Shown here: positions 45,651 through 57,094 of the stretch, piece after piece | How positions within the stretch are numbered: position 1 is the stretch's first letter | Layout: every line of letters begins with the position of its first letter | Source: Costus lasius | Lineage: Eukaryota; Streptophyta; Magnoliopsida; Zingiberales; Costaceae | Length of the DNA: 64,000 nt | Direction of reading: 5' to 3' | Assembly (NCBI GenBank): GCA_027563935.2 | Contig: CM050449.1 | Coordinates: 89,628,371-89,692,370, forward strand | Notes under the pieces: generated by a model | What the model was told of the DNA's origin: nothing | Seen by the model: the letters and a program-made list of their open reading frames with translations, nothing else | Databases searched by the model: none | Translations under genes and position numbers: made by a program

Positions 45651-47408
45651 GGTGTTCGTTGCTGCAGGAATCTACAACAATGCAAGAACAGCAAGGTCAG
45701 TATCAATGTCTAGAATCAATCCAGGACTTAAGAAAGATTCTTTTCTCACTATTTTGTCTGACTGAAAAATCCAGTAAACAGTCCGAAAGAGTAACACTCT
45801 TTTAGTGAGATGGGATCCAGATTTCATACTTGGTCTCCGCGTCCCGCTCAGGCGAGATAAGATACACAGAGATGACAAGCACTAATTTCTGGTAGGCTGT
45901 ACCAGCCAATCGCCAACCCGTGCGATTCCCCTTCATCTGGGCAATCCAGCAGACTGCGCCAACTGAGTTGGTCCAACACAGTCTCTGATCCCACAGATGG
46001 CTGCCTCCATGTGCTACCATATGCGCCACATATGTAGCCTACATGGTCAAGCTGACCCGACCTACTCCCTGGACCACCACGTGCTATGCTGAGCAACGAG
46101 AAGGGATAAATCCCTACTCTGTAACACGCAGGTGAAATCCCGCACTGTCTGAAGATAGATGGACGTGCCCACTGAGTGGGTACAACACGGCTCCAACGAT
46201 AGTCAGAACAGTGAGGTTTCGCGTCAGAAGGCATTACGCGCTTGATATTTTTAGCGTTGGATTTTAACGGTCTTTTATCTTCTTACTATCAGGCAAATCC
46301 TATGGCTATAGCAGAAGATAAATAAATCATGCTGTTCTACTTATATAAACAATAACAGAAAGCATGGATCTTATGTGGTAAAAGCCCATAGCCTAAGTAA
46401 GACCTTAAGATACTTAAGTCTTCACTTGCTCTTCATGGGTCTTTAGCACCTCATCTGGTCCAACCCAGGCCCCTTGCGCCAAGAGCACCTCAGGTACGCC
46501 ACCAGCTGAATGCCCCTCTAGGATGTGTGCCTTTGTGCTCTTGTCTAATCAAATACAATTTGATCTATCTAGACACGTTTGACTCACAGGTCAATTATAC
46601 AATAAATTAATTACAAATGTGATTCGCAGATCACAATACAAATTAATTTACAAGTTTAATTCCAGGCACGCAGGCCCCAGCACAGCACACATTAGGGCAA
46701 TCCACATAAGATTAAATAAACAAGCATCATGGCATCATTCAATCAATCATGTGATCCATAGACAAAATAAAATTTTCGAAATCCCATTGGAGTCAATTTT
46801 ACTTGTCTTATGTGCCCTACTACCTTACAACGGTCCATTGATAGGGATCCACTCATCCAACTAGTCAGATCCACTGCCCTTGCATGCACCAAGTCCTAAC
46901 TGACTCGAGTTGACCTAATGGTCAACCATGCATGCGCCAAGGGCTGAACAACCCTCATGAGTTCTGGCAAGCGGGTGTGACCCCGGGCCTAACTCATGTG
47001 TGTTCATTGAGTTGTCTCAACCAGACCTCGCTACACGCCTGTGATGCAATCGACCTATAGCCACCTCGTGCTTGCGCACAGGTGCCATCAGGTCGATCCA
47101 TCTAGGCTGTCAGATGGCCTGATCAGACTAGTTTGATCTAACCTAGAGGATGCTTTCAACCCCATCAACCCGTCTAAGGGTTTACAATAGGTACAACTTA
47201 GATCTAATCCATAGGCGCGCAAGATAAGGTTTTTTGATAAAACTACATGAACTAAGCGCCAATAACAAGACATGCGAGAGCATGAATAAACAACATGTAA
47301 GTTTCGCATGTCAACAAGATCTAAGCATACATTGAGATGCAAGCATACATTTAGATGCGCAAACATGGATCACAAAATATATCAAGCAATCATATTAACA
47401 TGCTTTAA
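45651..47408 (-). other. Untranslated leader of C2
   Basis: 1.76 kb between PBS and gag start. No recognisable gene; short open frames on both strands have no family resemblance. It is comparable in length to the C1 leader. Confidence 0.55.
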
Positions 47409-47423
47409 CCCGCTCTGATACCA
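47409..47423 (-). other. Primer-binding site of C2, tRNA-Met
   Basis: Minus strand TGGTATCAGAGCGGG, two bases from the 5' LTR. Confidence 0.9.
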
Positions 47424-47425
47424 AT

Positions 47426-49169
47426 TGTAGAGTCCCCTTCAAGGGGGAGCGCAAGCGGATAAAACCCCTTTCAAGAGGGGGGTGCAAAACCCTAAGACAT
47501 GCATGTAGAACACTTTTGCATGGGCGGAAATTAGGGCATCAAGAATCGGTTGCATGATATATATGATCAACTCAAAAGATTGAAATCATGAGACAAGATT
47601 CATACCATTGCCATCATATGGATGGTATCTTGGAAGCAAAGACCGAAAGGGATCTTCTCCCTAGTCGACGCACACAAGGTGATGTGCTTACTCCTTGGAG
47701 ATCCTTGTGCTAGCAAGGTTCTTCAAGGGCCTTTTCGTATGGAAAGGGAAGGAGAGCTGATCTCTAGACTTGCCGAACTTCTCTCCAAGACTTCTTCTCG
47801 TCCACACCAAGATGTCGTCAAGCGAGAGAGAGAGGAGCAAAAGAGTGAATCCAACGCTTAGCCAACCGAACATGCGTTACTCTTTTGGACTTTCCAAAAT
47901 TAGCATGCGCAAACGTTTATGCATTTAAGCGTTCAAGCGTTTGAGCGTTCACATGAAGTGAACCAAACGCTTATCTCACTCTAATTGAACCAAGCGCTCA
48001 ACCATGAGCCGGTTCATAAGTGTATGGTTCAATGACCAAACCAAAATCAGCCCAAGCTTTTAGTCCAGATCAAAATAAACCCTAAGGTTCTAGATCTGAC
48101 CATTCACCTCTTGATGCTCCTGATCTTTCCGATCTAACATCAACACTCTCGATCGAAGCTTACCGATCTCAAGCCCTAATCAATCAAACATGATCAGACC
48201 AGATCTCACTTATAATCAGAGTTTAAATCCCTTTAAACTGAACCAAAACAATTCAGTCCACACGATCTGACTTAAGTAAGCCATATCATCAAATTGTGCG
48301 ACCCTAAGGGTTTCCTTTAAATGTCGGTAACGATAACTTACGTTTATCACGATCAGTGAGGGGTATCTAGCAACACATCACTGTCTCCCGATATAAAGGA
48401 AAGAGTCTTCCAAGACTCCACCCAAACCATAGCACAAGTGTGAATCCACTTCACAAGGCATACATGTTTCCTTTGCCACTGGATGTTCTTATTGGACAAG
48501 CATGTCAAGCTTGTAACTCCAATATGATGAGAATAATTAGATCAGATGAACACAGTCACCTGGGTATGGCCATACACTTTCTCAATCATCTCATCCAGGG
48601 GGCCCCTTTAGAACATCACACTCCTTAAACAAGGAGACGGCAATCCTTTATCTATCACTAGTGCCCTAACCTGACTCAAGCTCACTATCCAAGATAGTCT
48701 ATAATCATTATCTTTCAAATGATATTGAACTACCTCAAAACAATGACAATCATCATTTAGAAACACAAGTGATCTCAAGTCAAAGGACATGTGCCACTTG
48801 CAGCAAACAAGGATTATTCACATTGTGACAAGCAATTGAATATCCTAGTAGGGTCTTGTCCAGTACATCCAATGTACCCATGAGTCTACATCTTATTCCA
48901 TGCTCGAAGCATCCTATAAGATTAGAACACATATTAGTCTTAACCATATCAAGGCTGTCTCATGTTCACCAAGATATATCGACTAAGGACATCAGTACAT
49001 GTCAGCCTAGCTGAACAGCTTTGAGACATTATTCAGTAGTACACTAATTACAGCAGACAAGGTAACAACCTGAATAACAACCATTGCCTTTATAAACTTA
49101 AGAGTTTATACAATGATACTATTACAATCCCAAGGCCTCAAACATTAGCCTTAAGGGCATACCCCAACA
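47426..49169 (-). repeat. 5' LTR of C2
   Basis: 1744 bp, nearly identical partner of 40000-41745. Confidence 0.95.
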
Positions 49170-49935
49170 AGGATACCTTCCAGTGAGACATGGCCTTACT
49201 CTTTCAAAGAGCCAGTGTCCTACAACACAGGCTGAGAGGGATGACATGAGTCGAATTCCTTATGCTTCGGCAGTAGGATCGATCATGTATGTAATGTTGT
49301 GTACTAGACCAGATGTGGCATATGCTGTGAGCATAACCAGCCGATACCAATCCAATCCTGGTCTGCAGCACTGGGTGGCTGTAAAGAACATCCTAAAGTA
49401 TCTGAGAAGAACTAAGGATCTGTTCTTGGTCTATGGGGGACAAGAAGAGCTCAGTATACAGGGCTACACTGATGCTTCGTTCCAGTCTGACCCTGACGAC
49501 TTTAGATCGCAAGCCGGCTATGTGTTCAAGTTGAATGGAGGCGCTGTATGCTGGAAGAGCTTCAAGCAATCTACCATAGCAGATTCTACAACCGAAGCTG
49601 AGTATGTAGCTGCTTCTGAGGCAGCCAAGGAAGCTGTTTGGATAAGAAAGTTCTTATGTGATCTTCAAGTGGTACCTAGTGCAATGGACCCCATTGAACT
49701 CTACTGTGACAACAATGGAGCAATTGCACAAGCTAAGGAACCATGGTCTCATCAAAGATCCAAACACATACTCAGAAGATTTCACCTGATCAGAGAGATC
49801 ATAGACAGAGGTGATGTCAAGATTAGCAGAGTAGACACAGATAACAATCTAGCAGACCCATTGACCAAGGCTTTGGCGCAGCAGAAGCATGATGGTCACG
49901 CTAGAGATATGGGGTTGAGATTGCTCAACTTCTAG
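49170..49935 (+). pseudogene. C1 gag-pol, last part (end of RT and RNase H)
   Basis: Resumes C1 pol after C2; the first five bases repeat the target AGGAT. Reads LPVRHGLTLSKSQCP, GSIMYVMLCTRPDVAYAVS and the RNase H blocks QGYTDASFQSD, ADSTTEAEYVAASEA, YCDNNGAIAQAKEP and HLIREIIDRG, ending ADPLTKALAQQKH and TAG at 49933-49935. No stop within this part. The frame is continuous with 39999 when the insert and one duplication copy are removed. Confidence 0.92.
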
Positions 49936-49939
49936 GTCT

Positions 49940-49956
49940 TAGTGCAAGTGGGAGAT
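49940..49956 (+). other. Polypurine tract of C1
   Basis: TAGTGCAAGTGGGAGAT just after the pol stop and directly before the 3' LTR. Confidence 0.85.
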
Positions 49957-51950
49957 TGTTGGTGTATATGCCCTAGGACCTAGCTTTGGTCAACTTATGT
50001 ACTACTTGACATTGATATTTATATATCATTCTGGCATTGTCGTTATCATTGTCTGTCTACACCTGCGATTGTGTACTTACATGATAATGTCCCTGGAGAT
50101 AGATTGGATCTGTGCTCAAATAATCATCCCCAGTCAATGTACCTTAGTAGATATGGGACAACTATGGTACTTGTAAAACTGGTATGTGGGCTGGTTAGGC
50201 ACGGGGTGCTAACGCAGACACATGGGTATATTATGGGAGGATATACTGGATAGACCCGCTATGAGGCTATGACTTGGTGTCATGAGTTATCCTCATAAGT
50301 GACAGGAGATGCATTGATCCCTTGACTTGAGGTCATTGATCATTCTATATGGTTAGAGACTTGCTTTGATGCAACCTAACACCTTGCCGTAGTTGGAAGG
50401 TCATAAAGGTTGTCATTGAGCGTGTCACGACCCATATGAGAAGGTCAATGGACAGACATAGGATTTGCCCCTTCCTTTGGGAAGCTTGATATCCATGGAG
50501 CTCCTCTATGGTTCTATGACTGAAAGTGTATGGCCATACCCAGGTAAGAACCTGATTTAGTCATAGCCATGTGATTGGGTGAAAACAAGTGGTGACACAC
50601 TTGTCCAATCGGATATCAGTTCGGCAAAGAGACTGTAATGCATCTGTACCTAGTTGCGATGATGGGGATGTCGATGTCGATATCCATTCCAATGACCTGG
50701 GTAGCAGCGATGCACTGCTAGGTGCCACTCACTGCTTGTGGTGACCTTTGGTCAGCACTGCCAGCGTCAGAGGAACCTACAGGGTCGCACACCTTGATAC
50801 TTGAGTTCTCGTATTGATCGAGAAGCCTTATGATCGAGTTATTGGATAACTCGGATCTTATTGGGAAATTTCATCAGCGCCAATGGGCCTGATGAGATGG
50901 AAGAATATTATTGGAGCCAAACTTCATTTTTGGCAGGTTGACCCGTATTTGACCATGGTTGGTCACATTTGAATTAGGGTTGCATTGGATTGGATCCAAG
51001 TGCTTAATCAACCCATGTAATGGAGTTTGGGCTAGCTCATTATCCAATGAGACCCAATAACAAGTTCTCATGAAGAGATGAGAGGCTAAAAGGGTATAAT
51101 GGGGAGAGACCCAACCCCATTGGCGCCTAAGGGGCATAATGGGGTTAGGGTGGCAAAATTGCTTCATTAAGGAAGCAATTGGCGCCTAGCCCTCTTCCAT
51201 TGATGGAATGCATGCCTTTAAGGCATTGCTTGGGGCGCAAGGCAAGGCCTTGGCGCACAAGGAAGGCGTGGAGCTTAATGAGGAAAGGTTGAATGAAAAT
51301 TAAGGAAATGTCTTGGAGACTTTCCTTATCTCAAACCTCTTCATCCTAGCCCTACACTTGTCTTGATCCTAGCCCATACCCTAACCGCCTCTTGCCCTAT
51401 AAATGAGACCCTAATCGCCCCCTCATAATTATGATCAACTCTTGAAGGCGTGAATACAAGAGGAGGGGCGAAACCAAAGGTTTGAAGGGCGACAACTCCA
51501 AGAAGTGGCGCATCTTCTTCTTCCATCAAACCCTAGCCGCAAGCTTCATCCTTTCTTCCTCCTTTGGCGCAAGAGACTTGAAGGCTTGGCGGCATTCTCC
51601 TTATTCCTCTCTTCTTTATCAATTGGCGCTTCTACCTTGGAGGTGGCGCAAGTACTGAAGAGGGAGCACAAGGCTTGGATCTTCTTCCCGAGGCTAGCAC
51701 CGGGCGAGGAAGAAGAGAACTCAAGAGATCCGTGTGTGTGAGACTGCAGAGGGCGGACACTTGGACGCCTACATCGGCATCACTCTCTTCTTTGCTCTAA
51801 GGTATTTCCTAACTCATCGTGTCGACTCCCTTGCATGCGATCTTCACTGGGTTTTTGGGACCGGCCTGTTTCGGGGACATTCTTCCGCTGTGCAAATATG
51901 TATGTCCATGACTCTGAAAAATTGTAAAATGTCCCCGGGGTTTCCCAACA
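49957..51950 (+). repeat. 3' LTR of C1
   Basis: 1994 bp, same length as the 5' LTR. Differences I could find by reading are at (5' LTR positions) about 33360, 33684, 34127, 34751 and 35041. Confidence 0.96.
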
Positions 51951-52209
51951 TGGTGCGCATGCGTAGAGGGGCTAACGGTGGGTTAACGCTAAGAGAGGGC
52001 TGACCCTCTGCGGGTTTAGCTAGCAGTTCCGCAACTTGGTTTGTCAAGAGTTGGATCGATACCATAAGGCGCTGAAACATGACCTCCATCACGTCTAAGC
52101 GCGTGGATAGTGATTCGACCAACTGTACCCTAGGCGGAGTACTTTCTTCAGCCGTAACGGGCACTTGGGTAGGTGGGTTTTGATAGCAGGTTCCTGATCT
52201 AGTGGTCAT
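51951..52209 (-). pseudogene. Element E gag, N-terminal part
   Basis: Begins MTTRSGTCYQNPPTQVPV at 52209, about 100 bases after the PBS, and has a predicted helical stretch LVESLSTRLDVMEVMFQRLM. The Met at 52245 in the same frame is possible, but MTTRSGT looks like the usual gag start. The frame is open until C1 breaks it at 51951; gag continues at 33217. Element F has a comparable start (MSSQLPETIPETQ...FEARIDVKLVALSAQV). Confidence 0.75.
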
Positions 52210-52310
52210 GATGCAAGAAAATGCAAGTATGAATGCCGAAAACAAAACTGGAGAACCGAATGATATGCAGCGAAGAGACCGGCGAAGCTAGACGAGAGTT
52301 AGCTCCAACC

Positions 52311-52324
52311 TTCCTCTGATACCA
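52311..52324 (-). other. Primer-binding site of E, tRNA-Met
   Basis: Minus strand TGGTATCAGAGGAA, five bases from the 5' LTR of E. Confidence 0.85.
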
Positions 52325-52329
52325 AAATT

Positions 52330-53935
52330 TGACGCAGCGGAATGATAGGAGGGGTGTCCTTAGCCAGTACTCTACGGAGGATGCTGAAAATGGGAGAGGG
52401 TGTTGAGACGAGGGAGTAGGAAGCATGTGTGATCGTTGAAACCCGTGGAGAAACCGATGAAAGAATGCAAGATATAACTTGAGCAACACTCGGCGTGAAG
52501 AGAGACCATGGATCGATTTCTAATGGAAAATACTTACCTCACACGCTGAGCCAATTTTCGCTTGTTGCAAGCACACACGCGCGTATCCTTCGCGACGCTA
52601 CAGTAGCTGGGCACTCTTGCTCGTCCAAGACACAGACACAGCGGCTAAAAGTGCAAAGGACCCGAAGCCCAGAGTGGGTTCTTCGGGTGTTTTGATTGAA
52701 AGCAGTAAGCAGCGGAAGAACAGTACAAGAGGCGAGGGCACTCTAGGCGAGCACCTCGGAGTTTGCTGGACCTAGGCCTTCGCATGGGGGAAGGCGCCTA
52801 CTACAACTAGACTGAAAAACACAAACCCTTCAGCCCTCTTTTATAGAACAAGAGGGGAAGGGGGTCACATGAGCATCACATGAGGGAGTTGGAGAAGCCA
52901 ACCACCCCCTTAACTACCTAAAAGAGGGTCAAGATGCCCTCTAACAACCACTAACAAACTGAAAAGCATATAACAAACTCAGTAGGAGGGAATCGAGTAG
53001 GTGGGCGTATGTCTCATGGGCTAGGCCTGAGTCGAGACGCTAGACCATTTTGGAACAAGCAACCACAAAGTAGCAGAACTTACTGATCGTGGGCTGGTTC
53101 TGGACGTTGTTGGTAGTCTCTTGGGCTGAGTTGAGGACTCGGTTGTTGTAGCGATTTATCGGTGGCTCTTGAGGTGGTCCTCAGGGAAGAGGCGCCATGG
53201 GAGCTAGTTGAATGGAGTCCACCAAAGTTGAAGAGGGGCTCACGATGCCCACATAATGATCAGGGGCTGCGAGGACCGTTGCAAACATCGGACTTCATGC
53301 AAAACTGAACCCATCTTCACTATTGAGGCATTCATGGCCAGGTCGTGCTTGTGTTAACGGGCATGAACGGGTGGCCCGAAGTCCGCAGAGTCCTTCACGG
53401 CCTGGCCGTGCTTCTTGTCACGGGCGTGATCGGATGGCTCGAAATCCATAGAATCGTTCATGGCCTGGCCGTGCTTCTTGTCACGGGCGTGATCGGATGG
53501 CTCGAAATCCACAGAATCGTTCACAGCCTGGCCGTGCTTCTTGTCACGGGTGTGATCGGATGGCCCAAAATCCACAGAATCATTCATGGCCTGGCCGTGT
53601 GTCTTGTCACGGCGGGTGTCATGGTTGTGTTGGAGGTTGTGTCTTTGTTTGCATCTTCGCTCGATCGTGCCATGGCCTGGCCATGTCGGGCTCGGCATGA
53701 TCTCATTGGGCCGGACACAGCTGAAGGAACGGGCGTGACGAAGGCCATGTTTGCAGCGTTGCTTCGGAGCGATCTCATCATAGCCGTGTCCACCGTCATG
53801 GCCTAGCCGTGTTCAGGGCGGCAGACAGTTTCCTGAGCCGAAATCTCTAGTGAAGCTTCGTTCTAACCTGGGGAGTCATCTCAGGTGTCTTCTAGGAGTG
53901 TTGGCTCATCCCCAAAGGCATTCCTGACTCCGTCA
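52330..53935 (-). repeat. 5' LTR of element E
   Basis: 1606 bp, TGACGGAGTCAGGAATG at 53935 to CGCTGCGTCA at 52330. Partner of 8914-10506. CTATAAAAG on the minus strand at 52838-52846. The C-terminal tail motif is conserved here too (SKFCYFVVAC near 53060-53090). Confidence 0.9.
53338..53613 (-). repeat. 63-bp tandem repeat in the E 5' LTR, about 5 units
   Basis: Unit starts at 53338, 53401, 53464, 53527 and 53590, each 63 bases apart. The perfect palindrome CACGGCCTGGCCGTG is at 53396-53410. On the minus strand it gives an open frame (53354-53698) of 21-residue repeats such as SDHARDKKHGQAMNDSVDF. One unit more than the 3' LTR. Confidence 0.92.
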
Positions 53936-54941
53936 ATGGTGGTGGTACATAATCTAAGGGCGTAGGGGAAGCAGCAGCAACAACATTTTGGGAGAGCTTC
54001 CAATTTGCTCGATCTTGGACCGTTGTCTTTTCTATGTTAGGTAATGGTAGCGTGGGGGCACCAGGTCCAAGAACTAAATAGTAGCTATCCCCTTCTCTTA
54101 CTATCATCCTCATAGCCACACAAGATTCAATATCTATTCTCGCATTCCCCTTGCATACTTCAATCCCATATGGCTCAACATTCAGAGAAAGGGCTATAGG
54201 AGTAAGAAAACCTCCTATCACAATAGGACCTTTCTTTGCCCTAGCAACTTTATCCAAGTGCTTAACAAAAAAGAAAGCCAAGTCTACATAATGCCCATGA
54301 AGCATGCACCATAAAAAGAAAAGTTCGGACTGACAGACCATACTGTCACTATCTCCTCATCCGAACACTGTATGAGCCAAAACACGGTTCACATATTTGA
54401 TGCAGGGGTTCGAAATGCTGGTGGCCCTGGCAGATGAAGGTGAAAAGTTATACTGTGATGTAATCTGGTTCCAAAATGTGTGCTCGATAAAACCAGCTGG
54501 TGGGTTAGTCCTTCCTCCTCGTAGATGAAAGATGGATCTGATATCCCTAAGAGTAAGACTCTTCTCAACATTGGCTATGCGGAAGGTGATCTGTCCTTCA
54601 GCTTGTCTATCAGTGTACTCATGGAGCTCCATATCCAAACTACTGCGGAACTCTAAAACCAAAGGAAGCTAGGTCTGCGGCAAAATTTCAAAGAACTTCC
54701 TTATCCCTATTTGATTGAACATCCAAAACACATATTGATAAAGTCCTAGAATCTCTAAGGTGCGCCTATCCCCATACTTTGTGTTCACAATGCGCCTAGT
54801 AAGCAGCTGGTTGTATCTAGCTTCTTGAATCTCATCTCTAAATATGATTCCATATAGATTGGGCGGTGGAGCTAGTGTAGATGTCTCAGCTGGTGCCTTA
54901 CCCTTCCTTTTAGACACTACTTGTTTGGTCCTTGGTGCCAT
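53936..54941 (-). pseudogene. ORF2 of element D, N-terminal and core part
   Basis: Starts MAPRTKQVVSKRKGKAPAE at 54941; then FRDEIQEARYNQL, LGLYQYVFWMFNQIGIRKFF, FWNQITSQ, NPCIKYVNRVLAHTVF and NVEPYGIEV. Two in-frame stops: TAG near 54667 and TGA near 54355 (CGA expected, as A has FRRGD). Otherwise one frame. After the proline run DYVPPP, element E intervenes and the frame resumes at 8908. Same family as the A ORF2, second gene of Athila-like elements; biochemical role unknown. Confidence 0.8.
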
Positions 54942-55475
54942 ATTAATGCAGATAGAAAGATTGAAACAAAGCTTTCGAAAAGCTGGAGAACGGAGGTGTT
55001 ACCCAATGAACAATGCTGAGTAGGGAGGCCGAATGAAGCCTATAGATCTGAGCTTCTGAGTTGAAATCAACTTTTCAAATCTCTTGTGGAATGCATTTCT
55101 TCTCTAGGCGAAACTTCCTGAAGCAAGCAGCACCTTGATCGAAGCTCTGATAAAAGTAAACCAAGCTTGGCGGAAATCTAGCGGAAGAACAGTGGCGAAT
55201 ACAATCATGCTTCAGATCATGAAAAATGTTGGTAAGGAACTTGTTAGAGCTGGTAGGAGAGGGTCGGGGAAGCTTGCTGGAGAGTTCTGATAGGCAGGGG
55301 CAGCTCAAATCAAAGAAATTAGAAACTGATTCACTCTAAACGAAAAGGGGTGAAAACTCATCGAACGAACGTCGGAAACAATTAGATCAAGCTCGAAAAT
55401 ACCAGATCGAAGGTTGGAGATGATTAGGAAAGGTCGCCGGAGGGTTCTAGACAGAAGGGCGAGCTGAAATTTTAA
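54942..55475 (-). other. Leader upstream of ORF2 in element D
   Basis: Noncoding, matching the A leader (19794-20343) in blocks such as 'aaaataccagatcg' and 'ggtcgccgg'. Homology stops near 55470, taken as the left edge of element F. Confidence 0.55.
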
Positions 55476-57078
55476 ATGTGGCGCTGAAGATCCGAGCCCA
55501 AACGAGCACCAGAAAATGTCTCTGCGAGCCAAACACGGCCAGGCTATGCGTCCAAACATGGGCATGTTCGGCTCGTCGAATTCCTACGATCTGGATCACA
55601 GCCTTGCATCCGAACTTAGGCAGGTCGTGTTCAACTCGGCAATCTCTGGCGGCCCTGAGCACGGGCGTGCATCCGAACACGGGCATGCCATGTCTGCCTC
55701 GACAAAAAAAATAGAAGAGCCGGTGATTTCAAACGCGAACCCGAACATGGCCATGCGTCGGAACACGGGCAGGCCATGTTCACCTCGGTGAATCCTGGCG
55801 ACTCCAAACATGGTCGTGCCTCGAAACACGAGTAGGCCGTGTTCACCTCGGCAGAACCTGGAGCACCCAAACACGGCTGTGTTCACCAACACGACCAGGC
55901 CGTGTTCGGCCCTGAAGACCTGAAGGAGCCCCAACGGCCCTGTTTCGACATACGTCACCCCTACCATGTTTCTCCACCTCATGATGACCCAAAGAAGCCC
56001 AACAAAATGACATTACGGCGGTCCCAACACACCTCTCAACCTCCGGATCACTTTGTGGGAGTTGTGAGTCCGTTAGCCATCCATACCGAAGTTCTTCAGC
56101 CCAAAAACAACATGAGTCATCTGCCGGATGGCCCAACCACTAGTGGGCCATGTAACCACCTCAGTAATATGGCCCAAGAGTGCGCCACTTCGGTAGTAAC
56201 TCATCCCACATCATCCAAATTCTACTGCTTTGTCGCAGTGTGCTCCGAGTGTGTCTAACCGCCTCTGTACGAAAGACAAAGGACCATGCAACCAGCATCA
56301 TGGAATATTAGTTAGGAGTTTGTTTTTACTTGTCTTGTAGCTGCAGATTGACCACTTTAGTGGCCTACAAGAGTAGTGGTTTGTTAAAGTGTGTTGTCTT
56401 TAGTTGTTTTGTCTTGTTCCCTCCCCTCTTGTTCTATAAAAGAGGAGGCTGGCGTAACTTCTTCCTTAGTTCTGTTGGTGAGTAGAGACCTCCTAGTGAG
56501 CTGAGAGCCTCCAGCGCGTGGAAGTCGAAGTCGGTGCTTTGTCTTTGGATTTTGTACGGGTCGAGGTCGTCCCCTCGATTCCAAGTTGTTCTCCCTTCCC
56601 TGCTTTCAAAGAAGTAAATCCCACTCCACCGGTGGGTCAGGTTCGCCTGTTTTTCCATTTCATTGCGTACATTTCCATTGTAGTTTTCATCCCTTCACCC
56701 ATGGATATCTGTTCGTTGGAGGCGTGGCTGTTTCTCTTGTTTTTTTGGTGTGTTTTCAGTTACATAGGTGTTGGAGCAGAATCATGCACCCCCGTTGCCC
56801 TTCGAACGTGCTGAGCTTAAAGTGCTAAGTGAGCTTGCTAAATTGCTATGAGGTTAGTCTGTTACATTCTGTAGTTGGGTGCCGTTAAGTTCTTCTCGCA
56901 TTCGTGTTGCCCTGATTGAGCTTGACGCTATTTTCATCGCGCTTTCCTCATGTTTCCCCTGCATTTCCTATGCGTTTTCACTTCCCTCGTCTCACGACCC
57001 TCTTCCATTTTTGCATGCATCGTGTAACACCCTAGAGTACGGCTCTAAGGACCCTCCCATCCATTAGTAGCTTCATCA
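55476..57078 (+). repeat. 5' LTR of element F
   Basis: Probably TGTGGCGCTG...TTCATCA. The first 450 bases hold dyads such as AACACGGGCATGCCATGT and ACACGACCAGGCCGTGT. At 56000-56258 the plus strand encodes RRSQHTSQPPDHFVGVVSP and ends SKFYCFVAVCSECV, parallel to the E LTR tail (VGIVSP ... SKFRYFVVACSEMV). CTATAAAAG lies at 56434-56442. Overlapping open frames of 60-139 codons on both strands at 55447-56258 are mostly by-products of the repeats. Confidence 0.7.
56434..56442 (+). promoter_or_regulatory. TATA box of the F LTR
   Basis: CTATAAAAG followed by 'aggaggctgg', the same word and setting as in the E LTRs. Confidence 0.6.
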
Positions 57079-57081
57079 TTC

Positions 57082-57094
57082 TGGTATCAGAGGG
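57082..57094 (+). other. Primer-binding site of F, tRNA-Met
   Basis: TGGTATCAGAGGG three bases after the LTR end. Confidence 0.85.

Larger units (their letters stand above)
40000..49169 (-). mobile_element. Element C2: Ty1/copia retrotransposon nested in C1
   Basis: 9170 bp with LTRs of 1746 and 1744 bp and a perfect duplication AGGAT (39995-39999, 49170-49174). Minus strand: 5' LTR, tRNA-Met PBS, leader, gag-pol with a single internal stop, polypurine tract, 3' LTR. It is the youngest event by nesting order. Gag-pol is clearly related to that of C1, but the LTRs differ strongly. Confidence 0.95.
33218..51950 (+). mobile_element. Element C1: Ty1/copia retrotransposon hosting C2
   Basis: Two LTRs of 1994 bp each, perfect duplication TGGTG (33213-33217, 51951-51955), tRNA-Met PBS, 1.6-kb leader, a single gag-pol frame in gag-PR-INT-RT-RH order and a polypurine tract. 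C1 alone is 9558 bp; C2 (9170 bp plus 5) sits in its RT-RNase H region. Gag-pol keeps one frame, with two stop codons. The LTRs show only five differences that I can find, so the insertion is recent. It interrupts E gag. Confidence 0.95.
8914..53935 (-). mobile_element. Element E: Ty3/gypsy chromovirus, CRM-like, hosting A, S0 and C1
   Basis: LTRs at 8914-10506 (3') and 52330-53935 (5'), flanked by GTGGT/ATGGT, a target duplication with one change. In minus-strand order it carries a PBS, gag start (52209-51951), rest of gag plus protease (33217-31621), RT/RNase H (31620-30179), integrase N-terminus (13402-13045) and integrase core (11330-10507). Three inserts (C1, A, S0) separate these pieces, each with its own target duplication. 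RT and gag motifs ([23 protein letters not shown]) and a pol frame running into the 3' LTR resemble the CRM clade; that clade assignment is inference. Pol has many stops and lost catalytic residues, so it is defective. Confidence 0.85.
5419..55475 (-). mobile_element. Element D: Athila-like LTR retrotransposon, interrupted and truncated
   Basis: 3' LTR at 5419-7045, 3' untranslated region to 8501, and ORF2 split by element E into 8502-8913 and 53936-54941. Removing E and one copy of the target duplication (GTGGT 8909-8913, ATGGT 53936-53940) restores the ORF2 frame, which shows that pieces 45 kb apart are one element. To the right the ORF2 leader (54942-about 55475) is cut by element F. The gag part and 5' LTR would lie beyond the window. 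Confidence 0.75.

Noticed and set aside
53936..54941. ORF2 as a retroviral envelope gene
   Set aside because: No signal peptide or transmembrane segment is evident; it resembles the plant transposon protein family, not the membrane-anchored env-like ORFs of some Athila elements.
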